A stretch of DNA of 64,000 nt from Armatimonadetes bacterium UBA1398 (GTDB lineage Bacteria; Armatimonadota; Zipacnadia; UBA1398). Numbering within the stretch: the stretch's first letter is position 1; each line of letters starts with the position of its first letter. This document shows positions 34,710-43,327 of this stretch, piece by piece. Both the position numbers and the translations under genes were made by a program. The stretch lies in the NCBI GenBank assembly GCA_002305165.1, contig DBQI01000026.1:62169-126168 (forward strand), in the 5' to 3' direction. The notes below the pieces were generated by a model, which saw only the letters and a list, made by a program, of their open reading frames with translations, was not told where the DNA came from and did no database searches.

Positions 34710-36413
34710 TTGAGCGAGCAGAATGCGGGCAACGGCAGAGACGAACTGCTGAGCCAACTCGAAGACGCTCGGCGCAAGGTCCGGGACCTGGAACGGCAGA
34801 TCGCGGAGTACGCCGATCTCGAGGCTCCTGCGCTGACCCCTGCTGCGGCCCTCCACAAGACCCTCGCCCGTGTGCTGAAGAAGGCGTGCATGATCCTGCA
34901 GGCCGAGAAGGCCCTCCTGCTCATATACCAGCGGGAGACGGGCGAGTTGGTGGGTCAGAGTCCGGCAGTGGGCATCCCCGATGACCAGGTGCACGGCCTC
35001 CGATTGCGCGCCACCGAGGGTGTGACCGGGAAGGTCTTCCGGAACAACGAGGCGGCCATCGTGGCTGACGTGGGAGAAGATCCCGCTGGGGCGGCTGAGT
35101 TCCCACAGCCCATCGGTTGGCGCAACGCTCTGATCATCCCTCTGATCGTGGAGACCAAGGACAACGACCAGGTTGTAGTCGACCGCACGACCATCGGTGT
35201 CATGGTGGTCTTCAACAAGCGGCGGGGCAAGGAGTTCTCGAACGAGGATCTCCGGCTGAGCCGCGTTCTGGCGCGAAACGCCTCGGCGATCATCGCGGAA
35301 GCCCGCCTGTTCTCGGACGTGCTCGAGCGCAAGACGCTGCTCGAGACGAGCCTGGAAAGCGTTCATTCGGGGATTGTGATGGTCTCGAGCGACGGCGCGA
35401 TTCGCCTCATGAACAAGGCGGCACGAGCGCTGTTCGATATTCCTCCTACAGTTGACCCTATCGGAAAGAGCTATGTGGAGGTCGTAACCCACCCTGATGT
35501 GATCGACTTCGTATCACGGAGCCTCTCGGAGCAGCGCGATATCGACAGCGAAGTGACCATGGAGGACGCGAGTCGGTTCTACCACAGCCAGACGGCTGTC
35601 GTGAGGGACTCGGGGACCATCAGCGGCATCGTCGCGATCTTCACGGATATTACGGAGATCCGGAACCTTGAGCGGCTGAAGGCGACCTTCGTGACCACCA
35701 TCAGCCATGAACTCGGGACGCCTCTGTCCTCCATCCTCGGTTTCACTCGGACGATGCTGGAGGACACGGAGGGGTTTTTCACCCCCGAGGTTCGCAACGA
35801 GTTCCTGCAGATCATCGAGAAGGAGTGCCGCGGGCTCAACCGCCTCGTCTGGGACCTGCGGAACATGGCGCGGATCGATGAAGGGCGCGCCATAGAACTC
35901 CATACCGCTCCGGTCAACCTGGCGGAACTCGTGCGTCGCGTCGTGGCTGCCCAGCAGCCCTACGCCCCCCACCATGAGTTTGTTCTCGAGCTGACGGACG
36001 AGTTCGAGCGGGCACCCGTGATCGCTGACGAGGACAAGCTCGACCAGGTGCTCGCCAATCTGGTCAGCAACGCGATCAAGTACGCACCCTCAGGTGGCGA
36101 GATTCGCATCACAGGCGACACAACAGACCGCGGGGTCCGGATGTCGATCGCGGACCAAGGCCTTGGGATCCCTAAGGACCAGCTAGACAAGGTCTTTGAC
36201 CGCTTCCACACCGTTCAAGGGCGCGAGGGTGCGACCATGGAGGGCCCCGGTATTGGGCTGTACATCGTGCGTCATCTGGTCGTACTGCACGGTGGCAGCA
36301 TCAGCGTCGAGAGCGAGTTCGGAGAGGGATCCACCTTCACCATCGATCTGCCCCTGGTGCCGCCCAGTCGCGAGGCTGCGGTCGGGGTAGGCGCCAAGGC
36401 CCGACCGGAGTAG
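34710..36413 (+). CDS. GAF-PAS sensor histidine kinase
   Basis: Cytoplasmic sensor kinase, 567 residues, no membrane segment. Start TTG 34710 has GGGAGG seven bases upstream and follows a promoter; the longer frame from 34602 would begin before the predicted transcript. Order: short coiled coil (residues 8-35), GAF domain (about 40-205, KACMILQAEKALLLIY), PAS (about 225-315, SGIVMVSSDGAIRLMN), HisKA with phospho-acceptor His333 in TISHELGTPLSSILGF, and HATPase_c with N-box LVSNAIKYAPSGG, DQGLGIP and GPGIGLYIV. The H-box has Gly where Arg is usual (HELRTPL). No response regulator is nearby. Downstream rpiB starts 52 bases later. Confidence 0.9.
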   Translation: MSEQNAGNGRDELLSQLEDARRKVRDLERQIAEYADLEAPALTPAAALHKTLARVLKKACMILQAEKALLLIYQRETGELVGQSPAVGIPDDQVHGLRLRATEGVTGKVFRNNEAAIVADVGEDPAGAAEFPQPIGWRNALIIPLIVETKDNDQVVVDRTTIGVMVVFNKRRGKEFSNEDLRLSRVLARNASAIIAEARLFSDVLERKTLLETSLESVHSGIVMVSSDGAIRLMNKAARALFDIPPTVDPIGKSYVEVVTHPDVIDFVSRSLSEQRDIDSEVTMEDASRFYHSQTAVVRDSGTISGIVAIFTDITEIRNLERLKATFVTTISHELGTPLSSILGFTRTMLEDTEGFFTPEVRNEFLQIIEKECRGLNRLVWDLRNMARIDEGRAIELHTAPVNLAELVRRVVAAQQPYAPHHEFVLELTDEFERAPVIADEDKLDQVLANLVSNAIKYAPSGGEIRITGDTTDRGVRMSIADQGLGIPKDQLDKVFDRFHTVQGREGATMEGPGIGLYIVRHLVVLHGGSISVESEFGEGSTFTIDLPLVPPSREAAVGVGAKARPE

Positions 36414-36465
36414 GTTCACGCGGCCCGACACCACGGGGCATCGATCCTCCAGTGAGGCGGTTGAT

Positions 36466-36906
36466 ATGAGAGTAGCCATCGCGTTCGACCATGCCGGCGT
36501 GATCCTCCGTCCCGTGGTCATCGAGACCGTTGCCGCCTGTGGCGGCGAGATCATGGACTGTGGCACCGACTCCACCGAGCGCGTGGACTACGTGCCCTAT
36601 GCCTTCGCGGCTGCGGACGCGGTCTCATCGGGGCAGGCGGACCGTGCGATCATCTGCTGCGGCACCGGCCTGGGCTCCTGCATCGCCGCCAGCAAGGTCA
36701 GGGGCGTGCGTGCGGTCACAGTCAGCGACACCTACTCGGCTCGCATGTCCCGGCTCCACAATGATGCGAACTGCCTGTGCCTAGGCGGGCGCGTGGTGGG
36801 TAGTGAACTGGCGCGGGATATCCTCACACTCTGGTTGGAGACCCCCTTCTCCGATGAGGAGCGACATCGCCGCCGGATCATCGAGGTCATGGCCCGGGAG
36901 GGTTAG
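36466..36906 (+). CDS. rpiB: Ribose-5-phosphate isomerase B
   Basis: Cytoplasmic isomerase interconverting ribose 5-phosphate and ribulose 5-phosphate in the pentose phosphate pathway, 146 residues. RpiB features: [13 protein letters not shown] at the N-terminus, catalytic-loop [18 protein letters not shown], and [19 protein letters not shown] with the conserved His. In other RpiB the start reads GSDHAG; here it is FDHAG. The gene ends two bases before glyA, a pairing seen in many bacteria. Some RpiB-like proteins act on other sugar phosphates, but the glyA neighbour supports the standard role. Confidence 0.92.
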   Translation: MRVAIAFDHAGVILRPVVIETVAACGGEIMDCGTDSTERVDYVPYAFAAADAVSSGQADRAIICCGTGLGSCIAASKVRGVRAVTVSDTYSARMSRLHNDANCLCLGGRVVGSELARDILTLWLETPFSDEERHRRRIIEVMAREG

Positions 36907-36908
36907 GC

Positions 36909-38174
<1,266 letters not shown>

Positions 38175-38176
38175 CC

Positions 38177-39148
38177 ATGTCGCCTGAGGCGCTGGCGAGG
38201 TGCGGGGGCGCACTGGTCATCTCGCTGGCTGTTGCCTGGGCGGTGACCCCTCTGGCTCGGCGTCTGGCGATTCGCCACCGCATCCTCTCGACGCCCACCG
38301 AGCGTGGGGTCCACAGGGAGCCCATACCGTATCTGGGGGGCATCGGCATCCTGGCAGGCCTGCTTGCAGGGCTGGCGCTGCTGCCGGAGCTTCGCACAGG
38401 CACGGTTGGCCTGGTCATCGGGGCCATCTGTGTGAGTGTTGTTGGAGCCTGGGACGACGCGCGCGAGATCCGCTGGGTGACCAAGCTCCTCGCTCAGTTT
38501 GGCGTTGCCGCGCTTGTGTGGGCCATGGGCGTGCGGATCGAGACCTTCAGTCCTCCCTTCAGCAACGTTGACATCGACTTCGGGGTATGGTCGGCTCCCC
38601 TCACTGTCCTGTGGCTCGTCGCCGTCATGAATGCCATCAACTTCATCGATGGTCTCGACGGACTGGCTGCTGGCGTCAGCGGCATAGCCGGGGCCAGCTT
38701 CCTGGCCATCTCCATCGCCTGGATGGCGGCGAGGGGTCCATCGAGCCCTCTCTACGACGACTATCTGGTCGTGGCGGTGCTCGCGGCCGCTCTGGTGGGG
38801 GCGTGCCTGGGTTTCCTCAGGTTCAACTTCCATCCCGCATCGATCTTCATGGGTGACTGCGGAGCTCTCTTGCTCGGTCTGTGGCTGGGCGGAGTGGCGG
38901 TGCTGGGCGCGTTCAAGTCCACCCTGTTGTATCTATGCCCCATCGTGCTGCTAGGGCTGCCGCTTTCGGATACGGCGTGGGCGGTGTTCCGACGGTTGCG
39001 TGCGCGCCAGTCGCCAGCTACTGCTGACCGCGGGCATATCCACCACCGCGTGCTCGATCGAACGAGCGGCCAGAGGGCCGCGGTCCTCGTTCTCTACTCC
39101 CTCAGCCTGCTGCTCGCCATCGTGGCCACGTGGTTGGGCCGCCCCTAG
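38177..39148 (+). CDS. Polyprenyl-phosphate sugar-1-phosphate transferase (WecA/MraY/TagO family)
   Basis: Integral membrane enzyme that transfers a UDP-sugar phosphate to undecaprenyl phosphate, starting a cell-surface glycan; 323 residues with about nine to ten hydrophobic helices. Family motifs: VHREPIPYLGGIGILAG, NFIDGLDGLAAGVSG (catalytic Asp-rich loop), FNFHPASIFMGDCGALLLG and the histidine loop RGHIHHRVLDR, which points to WecA/TagO rather than MraY. Likely primes an O-antigen, teichoic-like or enterobacterial-common-antigen-like polymer. Neighbours KdsC-like phosphatase and GT39-like transferase agree with envelope glycan synthesis. Confidence 0.88.
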   Translation: MSPEALARCGGALVISLAVAWAVTPLARRLAIRHRILSTPTERGVHREPIPYLGGIGILAGLLAGLALLPELRTGTVGLVIGAICVSVVGAWDDAREIRWVTKLLAQFGVAALVWAMGVRIETFSPPFSNVDIDFGVWSAPLTVLWLVAVMNAINFIDGLDGLAAGVSGIAGASFLAISIAWMAARGPSSPLYDDYLVVAVLAAALVGACLGFLRFNFHPASIFMGDCGALLLGLWLGGVAVLGAFKSTLLYLCPIVLLGLPLSDTAWAVFRRLRARQSPATADRGHIHHRVLDRTSGQRAAVLVLYSLSLLLAIVATWLGRP

Positions 39149-39158
39149 GAGGCGCACC

Positions 39159-39725
39159 GTGAAACGGGATGACCGGACCGTAGGGACTCCCACTCGCGAG
39201 GGATTAGCGAGGGTGCGGATGCTGGTTCTCGACGTAGATGGCGTCCTGACGGACGGCCGGATCACCTTCGTTGGCGCAACGTGTGAGGATCCTCAGGAGA
39301 TCAAGAGCTTTCATGTTCGCGATGGATTGGCGGTGAAGTGGGCTGGCCGCATGGGTATCGTCACGGCGATCATCACCGCACGGCGGTCGAGTGGCGTGGA
39401 GCGCCGGGCGCGAGAGATGGAGGTCCGCCACCTGACCATGGGTGCAGAGGCCAAGCTGTCCGCGCTGTATCGCCTATCTGAGCAAGAGGGCATTCCTCTT
39501 CAGGACATCGCGTACGTGGGTGACGACCTCCCAGACCTCGGCCCGATGGCTGCCGTCGGACTGCCGATCGCTGTGGCCGATGCCGCCGCCGAAGTGAAGG
39601 CCGCGGCGGCCTACGTGACGGAGCGAGTCGGCGGAGATGGCGCCGTGCGCGAGATCGTGGAGCTGCTTCTGGAGGCGCAGGGCAAGTGGCGCGATGTGGT
39701 CGAGGGCAACCGGGGGGAGCCGTGA
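39159..39725 (+). CDS. KdsC-like HAD phosphatase (3-deoxy-D-manno-octulosonate-8-phosphatase family)
   Basis: Small cap-less HAD hydrolase, 188 residues. GTG start 39159 has AGGAGG at 39147-39152. HAD motif I is VLDVDGVLTDG, motif II around IITARRS, motif III lysine in GAEAKLSALYRL, and motif IV YVGDDLPDLGPM. This is the pattern of KdsC, which makes Kdo for lipopolysaccharide, but related phosphatases act on other nine-carbon or sugar phosphates. No kdsA, kdsB or kdsD is nearby, so Kdo synthesis is plausible but not shown. It follows the WecA-like gene by ten bases. Confidence 0.83.
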   Translation: MKRDDRTVGTPTREGLARVRMLVLDVDGVLTDGRITFVGATCEDPQEIKSFHVRDGLAVKWAGRMGIVTAIITARRSSGVERRAREMEVRHLTMGAEAKLSALYRLSEQEGIPLQDIAYVGDDLPDLGPMAAVGLPIAVADAAAEVKAAAAYVTERVGGDGAVREIVELLLEAQGKWRDVVEGNRGEP

Positions 39726-39729
39726 CGGC

Positions 39730-40482
39730 TTGGCCGGCCTGACCATCGTCCATACCAGCGATCTGCATGGGGACCGCTACGGAGCCCTCGATCGCGCGGG
39801 AAGGCTGCTCCGTCGGATCCCTGGGGCCGTGTGGTTCGACTCGGGCGACGCGCTGAGGGCGTGGAATCTCACCCTGGGGCTGACGTGGGAGCGGACCTTA
39901 GCGCGGATGACCGAGCTGGGCTGCTCGGCCATGGCGATGGGCAACCGCGAGTTCGAGCCGCTGGTGCCGTGTCATCGGATGAAACTCGCCGCTGCGGGCT
40001 TCCCTGTCATCTGCACGAACCTCGTTCATCCCCGGCCTCGATCCGTGCCGGTGGTGCCCGAGGTCAGGTTTCGGGCACCGGATGGTCGCCGGATACGGGT
40101 GTTCGGGGCACTGCGGGACATGCTTAGGTCATCCGTATCTCGGCGCCTCAGCGCCTACCGATTCCGTGACCCGCTCGAGCCGCTGAGCAGGCGCTGCGCC
40201 ACGGTGGAGCCCGACGAGCTGGTGGTGCTCCTGTCCCATCTCGGGGGGGCCAGCGACCGTGATCTGCTCGCCATGCTGCCTCGCCTCGACCTGATCCTCG
40301 GAGGCCACGACCACCAGGGCCGCTGCGAGCGCAGCGGCAGGAGAGCGATTGTGGCGCCACAGGCACATGGACGACAGTTGGCACTCATCACCGTGCGGCC
40401 AGACGAGCCTCCCATCGTGCGCTTCGTCAGCTCCCCGTGGGAGGAGGCGGACGCCATTGCCGAAGCAACCGCCGGCCCGTAG
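39730..40482 (+). CDS. Calcineurin-like metallophosphatase (5'-nucleotidase N-domain type)
   Basis: Predicted dinuclear metal phosphoesterase, 250 residues. Motif blocks: HTSDLHGDRYG, VWFDSGDAL, MGNREFEPL (GNHE variant, His replaced by Arg), LLSHLGG and LILGGHDHQG. The layout matches the N-terminal catalytic domain of UshA-type nucleotidases without the C-terminal domain. TTG 39730 is preferred as start, with GGGGGGAG upstream; the frame is open further up but overlaps the previous gene extensively. No signal peptide, so it probably acts in the cytoplasm. The Arg in place of the metal-relay His is notable. Confidence 0.75.
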   Translation: MAGLTIVHTSDLHGDRYGALDRAGRLLRRIPGAVWFDSGDALRAWNLTLGLTWERTLARMTELGCSAMAMGNREFEPLVPCHRMKLAAAGFPVICTNLVHPRPRSVPVVPEVRFRAPDGRRIRVFGALRDMLRSSVSRRLSAYRFRDPLEPLSRRCATVEPDELVVLLSHLGGASDRDLLAMLPRLDLILGGHDHQGRCERSGRRAIVAPQAHGRQLALITVRPDEPPIVRFVSSPWEEADAIAEATAGP

Positions 40483-40648
40483 GCGAACCCGTCCCGATGT
40501 GTCGGTGGAGCTGACTCGGCGCCCCTCGCGAAGCGAGATCGTCCTTGTGGCATGGGCCGTGGCGGTTGTGGTGCTCTTCCTGCTGCAGCCGAGCACGATC
40601 GACATCCTGCTGGCAGCCGTCGCATCGCTGCTGGGAGGTGGCGGCTGA
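40457..40648 (+). CDS. Small single-span membrane protein
   Basis: A 63-residue ORF (TTG start) with GAGGAGG at 40441-40447. It begins basic and proline-rich (PKQPPARRRTRPD), followed by a hydrophobic helix (IVLVAWAVAVVVLFLLQP) and a second short hydrophobic stretch. It overlaps the end of the metallophosphatase by 26 bases and its TGA overlaps the next ATG (TGATG), so it is packed as a real gene. A GTG at 40499 is an alternative start. No family recognised; possibly an accessory subunit of the adjoining membrane transferase. Confidence 0.5.
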   Translation: MPKQPPARRRTRPDVSVELTRRPSRSEIVLVAWAVAVVVLFLLQPSTIDILLAAVASLLGGGG

Positions 40649-42699
40649 TGCTCGCGTGGGTAGGACTGGTCTGCGGCCTGCTCCTCGTGGGGATGTGCGC
40701 TGGTGTTGGACGCCTCCTCCTCGGACGTTGGGTCGCTGACCGCCTCAGCCTAGGCGAGCGCTGGGCGCTCTTTGGCTGGACGGGCATGACACTCCTAGCC
40801 TACGTCGTGCTCGCTCTGGGGCTGCTATCGCTCCTCGAGTGGCGATGGCTGCTCGGAGCGGTGGTGCTCTGGACAGGCCTGGGGGCGCGGGGGCTTCTCG
40901 CCCTAGTCGCCGAAACCCGGCCTGGCCCCTTGCGTTGGTGTGGCTGGCGGACGATCCTCTGGGTCCTGGTGGGCGTCTGCATCCTGTTCGCGGCCACAGG
41001 CGCTGTCCATCCTCCGGGAACGAATGAGTACGACAGCCTAACATACCACCTCGCCGCTCCGAAGCTCTACCTCGAAGCGGGCGAGGTATACCGCATCGTT
41101 CACGACCACCACACGAACTCGCCCTTCAACCTGGAGATGCTCTACACCATCGGGCTTGGCCTCGGCTCGGAGGCCATGGCCAAATCCTTCCACTTTGCCA
41201 CGTACCTTCTGCTCATCGCTTCCGTCGCCGGGGCGGCACGGCGCTACGCTGGCCGGGAAGATGGCCACGCGCCGGCCTTGGCAGCGGTCCTGGTGGGCAC
41301 ACTCCCGCCGATTGTCTGGGAGGCGGGCACCGCCTATGTGGACCTGGGCATGGCCCTGGGCATGTGGCTCGCATTGGTCTGCCTCATTGAGTGGCGCTGC
41401 GCCGACCAGGGCGGCCACCGCTGGTTGTGGCTCTGCGGCCTCTCGTGCGGCACCGCTCTGGCAACCAAGGCACTGGGCGGCGTCGCTCTGCTGTTCTGCC
41501 TCCTCGTGGCCCTGGCTACCGTCATCAGGCGGGGGCGCTTGGACTGGCGCGGCCTAGCCGGGTTCGCTCTGCTGGTCGGCCTTGTGGCAGCGCCATGGTA
41601 CGCGCGGTCCTGGGCGTACACCGGCAACCCCGTATACCCCTATGCCTACGGACTGTTCGGTGGCGCCGACTGGGATGCGGAGTGCGCGGAGAACTACCGG
41701 CAGGACCAGCTGCGGTACGGGTTCGGGCGCGTGTCGGAGGCCGCCGCGCACGGTGCGTACCGGCCCACCGTCTTCATCGCGACAGCGGAGTCTCCTCCGC
41801 CCGGTCCTGTGACTAGGATCGTCAATCGTCTCTTCCACAAGGGGCGGCCACCCGCATGGTGGGGTCTTCCCCTAGTGCCTTTGTTCGCGACGTTCGACGG
41901 CGCCGTCTTCTGGGAACGCCCGATGGTGATTGGGATCATTGGGCCGCTCTTCCTCGCGTTCCTGCCAGCCCTCTGGCTGCGGCGTCCCCTCGGCGCTCCT
42001 CTGGCCCTGTGCCTCGGCTTTGCCCTATTCGCCCTAGTTGTGTGGTGGTTCACGACCCAGCTCACACGCTACCTGATCCCGGTTCTCGTCGCTCTCGCCA
42101 TCCCCACGGCGCTGGGTGCCTCGCGGCTCTCCTCCGCGCCAGGCGGGCTGAGCCGCGTGGCGCCCATTCTGGTTATAACTGGGTTGGCCATCAATGTGCT
42201 CTGCGGATTCATCATGTGGAGCGGGCAGGCCCCCTTCGCCTTCGGGCGGGTCAGCCGGGAAGAGGCCGTACGGGCCTGTTTTGAGATGATGCCGCTGTTC
42301 GACACTGTGAACGCCACATTGACAGGCTCAGACAGGGTCGCCCTATACGGCGAGCCGCGTGGATACCACCTGGAGGTACCCTATCTATGGGCTGACTACG
42401 GCTACCACACACTGCTCCCGTACCGTCAGATGGCGTCCCCCGAGGATCTGCTCCGGGCCTACCGACGGGTGGGCGTTACTGCGGTCCTCATCAACAAGGC
42501 GACGGCTCGGAGCACATACGAGGGCACGGATCCGGCAGGACGCCTCATTCAGGGACTCGTCCAACAGCGCGTGCTTAGACCCCTCGCGGAGACGCGGCAG
42601 GGTATAGTGTATCGACTCTCCACGCCGGATGGGGTAGACGAAGAGAGCACTCGAACAAGGGGACCGGATGACGATGACATCGAAGGAGCGTCTGCTTAG
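40648..42699 (+). CDS. GT39/PMT-like membrane glycosyltransferase
   Basis: Polytopic membrane protein, 683 residues, with roughly 11-13 hydrophobic helices. The first periplasmic loop contains NEYDSLTYHLAAPKLYLEAG, resembling the Asp-containing catalytic loop of ArnT/PMT-type transferases that use polyprenyl-phosphate sugars. Later GFALLVGLVAAPWYARSWAYTGNPVYPYAY is the typical PMT_2 middle. The soluble C-terminus (after about 540) includes RVALYGEPRGYHLEVPY. Start 40648 is fixed by TGATG overlap and GGAGG upstream; the ORF frame extends further back without support. Acceptor and donor are unknown. Its 3' end overlaps pyrE by 32 bases. Confidence 0.78.
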   Translation: MLAWVGLVCGLLLVGMCAGVGRLLLGRWVADRLSLGERWALFGWTGMTLLAYVVLALGLLSLLEWRWLLGAVVLWTGLGARGLLALVAETRPGPLRWCGWRTILWVLVGVCILFAATGAVHPPGTNEYDSLTYHLAAPKLYLEAGEVYRIVHDHHTNSPFNLEMLYTIGLGLGSEAMAKSFHFATYLLLIASVAGAARRYAGREDGHAPALAAVLVGTLPPIVWEAGTAYVDLGMALGMWLALVCLIEWRCADQGGHRWLWLCGLSCGTALATKALGGVALLFCLLVALATVIRRGRLDWRGLAGFALLVGLVAAPWYARSWAYTGNPVYPYAYGLFGGADWDAECAENYRQDQLRYGFGRVSEAAAHGAYRPTVFIATAESPPPGPVTRIVNRLFHKGRPPAWWGLPLVPLFATFDGAVFWERPMVIGIIGPLFLAFLPALWLRRPLGAPLALCLGFALFALVVWWFTTQLTRYLIPVLVALAIPTALGASRLSSAPGGLSRVAPILVITGLAINVLCGFIMWSGQAPFAFGRVSREEAVRACFEMMPLFDTVNATLTGSDRVALYGEPRGYHLEVPYLWADYGYHTLLPYRQMASPEDLLRAYRRVGVTAVLINKATARSTYEGTDPAGRLIQGLVQQRVLRPLAETRQGIVYRLSTPDGVDEESTRTRGPDDDDIEGASA

Positions 42700-43240
42700 C
42701 ATCATTCTCACCGATGCCTACCGCGAGGGGGAGTTCACTCTGCGGTCGGGCCAGAAGTCGGACTACTACATCGACCTGCGCGTTGTGGCCCTCTCGCCTG
42801 AGGGGGTTACCCTCATGGCGGATGCCCTTCTCGATGAGTTGGCTCGGTCTGAGGCGTCGGCGGTAGGTGGGCCGACGGTCTCATCGGTTCCGATCCTGGG
42901 GGCGATCGCCGTGCGAGCCTACCAGCGAGGACTTCCCCTGACGACTTTCTTCGTTCGTGATACCGAGAAGGGCCATGGGACGGGCAGGCGGGTGGAGGGG
43001 CCCATGCTGCAGCCGGGAGAGAAGGTCGCGGTTATCGATGACGTTGTCAGCACCGGCGGGGGCGTCCGCACGGCGATCGCGGGCACCGAGTGGGTAGGGG
43101 CCGAAGTCGTCGATGTGCTGTTCGTTGTGGACCGCGAGATGGGCGGGGCCCAGGAACTCCGCGATGCGGGCTACCGAGTCACGAGCCTTTTCACCGTCAC
43201 TGAGTTGAGGGCCGCACGAGCCGCCCAGCGGAGGGAATAG
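42668..43240 (+). CDS. pyrE: Orotate phosphoribosyltransferase
   Basis: Pyrimidine biosynthesis enzyme joining orotate to PRPP to give OMP, 190 residues. Family signatures: FTLRSGQKSDYYIDLR, the flexible loop RDTEKGHGTGRRVEG with catalytic Lys, and PRPP-binding VAVIDDVVSTGGGV. It starts inside the 3' end of the preceding transferase gene, with AAGGGGACC just upstream of ATG 42668, so translation is probably coupled. MutS2 follows 87 bases later on the same strand. No other pyr genes are in the window. Confidence 0.94.
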   Translation: MTMTSKERLLSIILTDAYREGEFTLRSGQKSDYYIDLRVVALSPEGVTLMADALLDELARSEASAVGGPTVSSVPILGAIAVRAYQRGLPLTTFFVRDTEKGHGTGRRVEGPMLQPGEKVAVIDDVVSTGGGVRTAIAGTEWVGAEVVDVLFVVDREMGGAQELRDAGYRVTSLFTVTELRAARAAQRRE

Positions 43241-43327
43241 GAGGTCCACGCTGGCCTCCTGCACCGCGCATGTGGCGACGCTATAGCCCCTGCGAGAGGG
43301 CTCGCCGACCAAGGGATTCGCCTGCGC

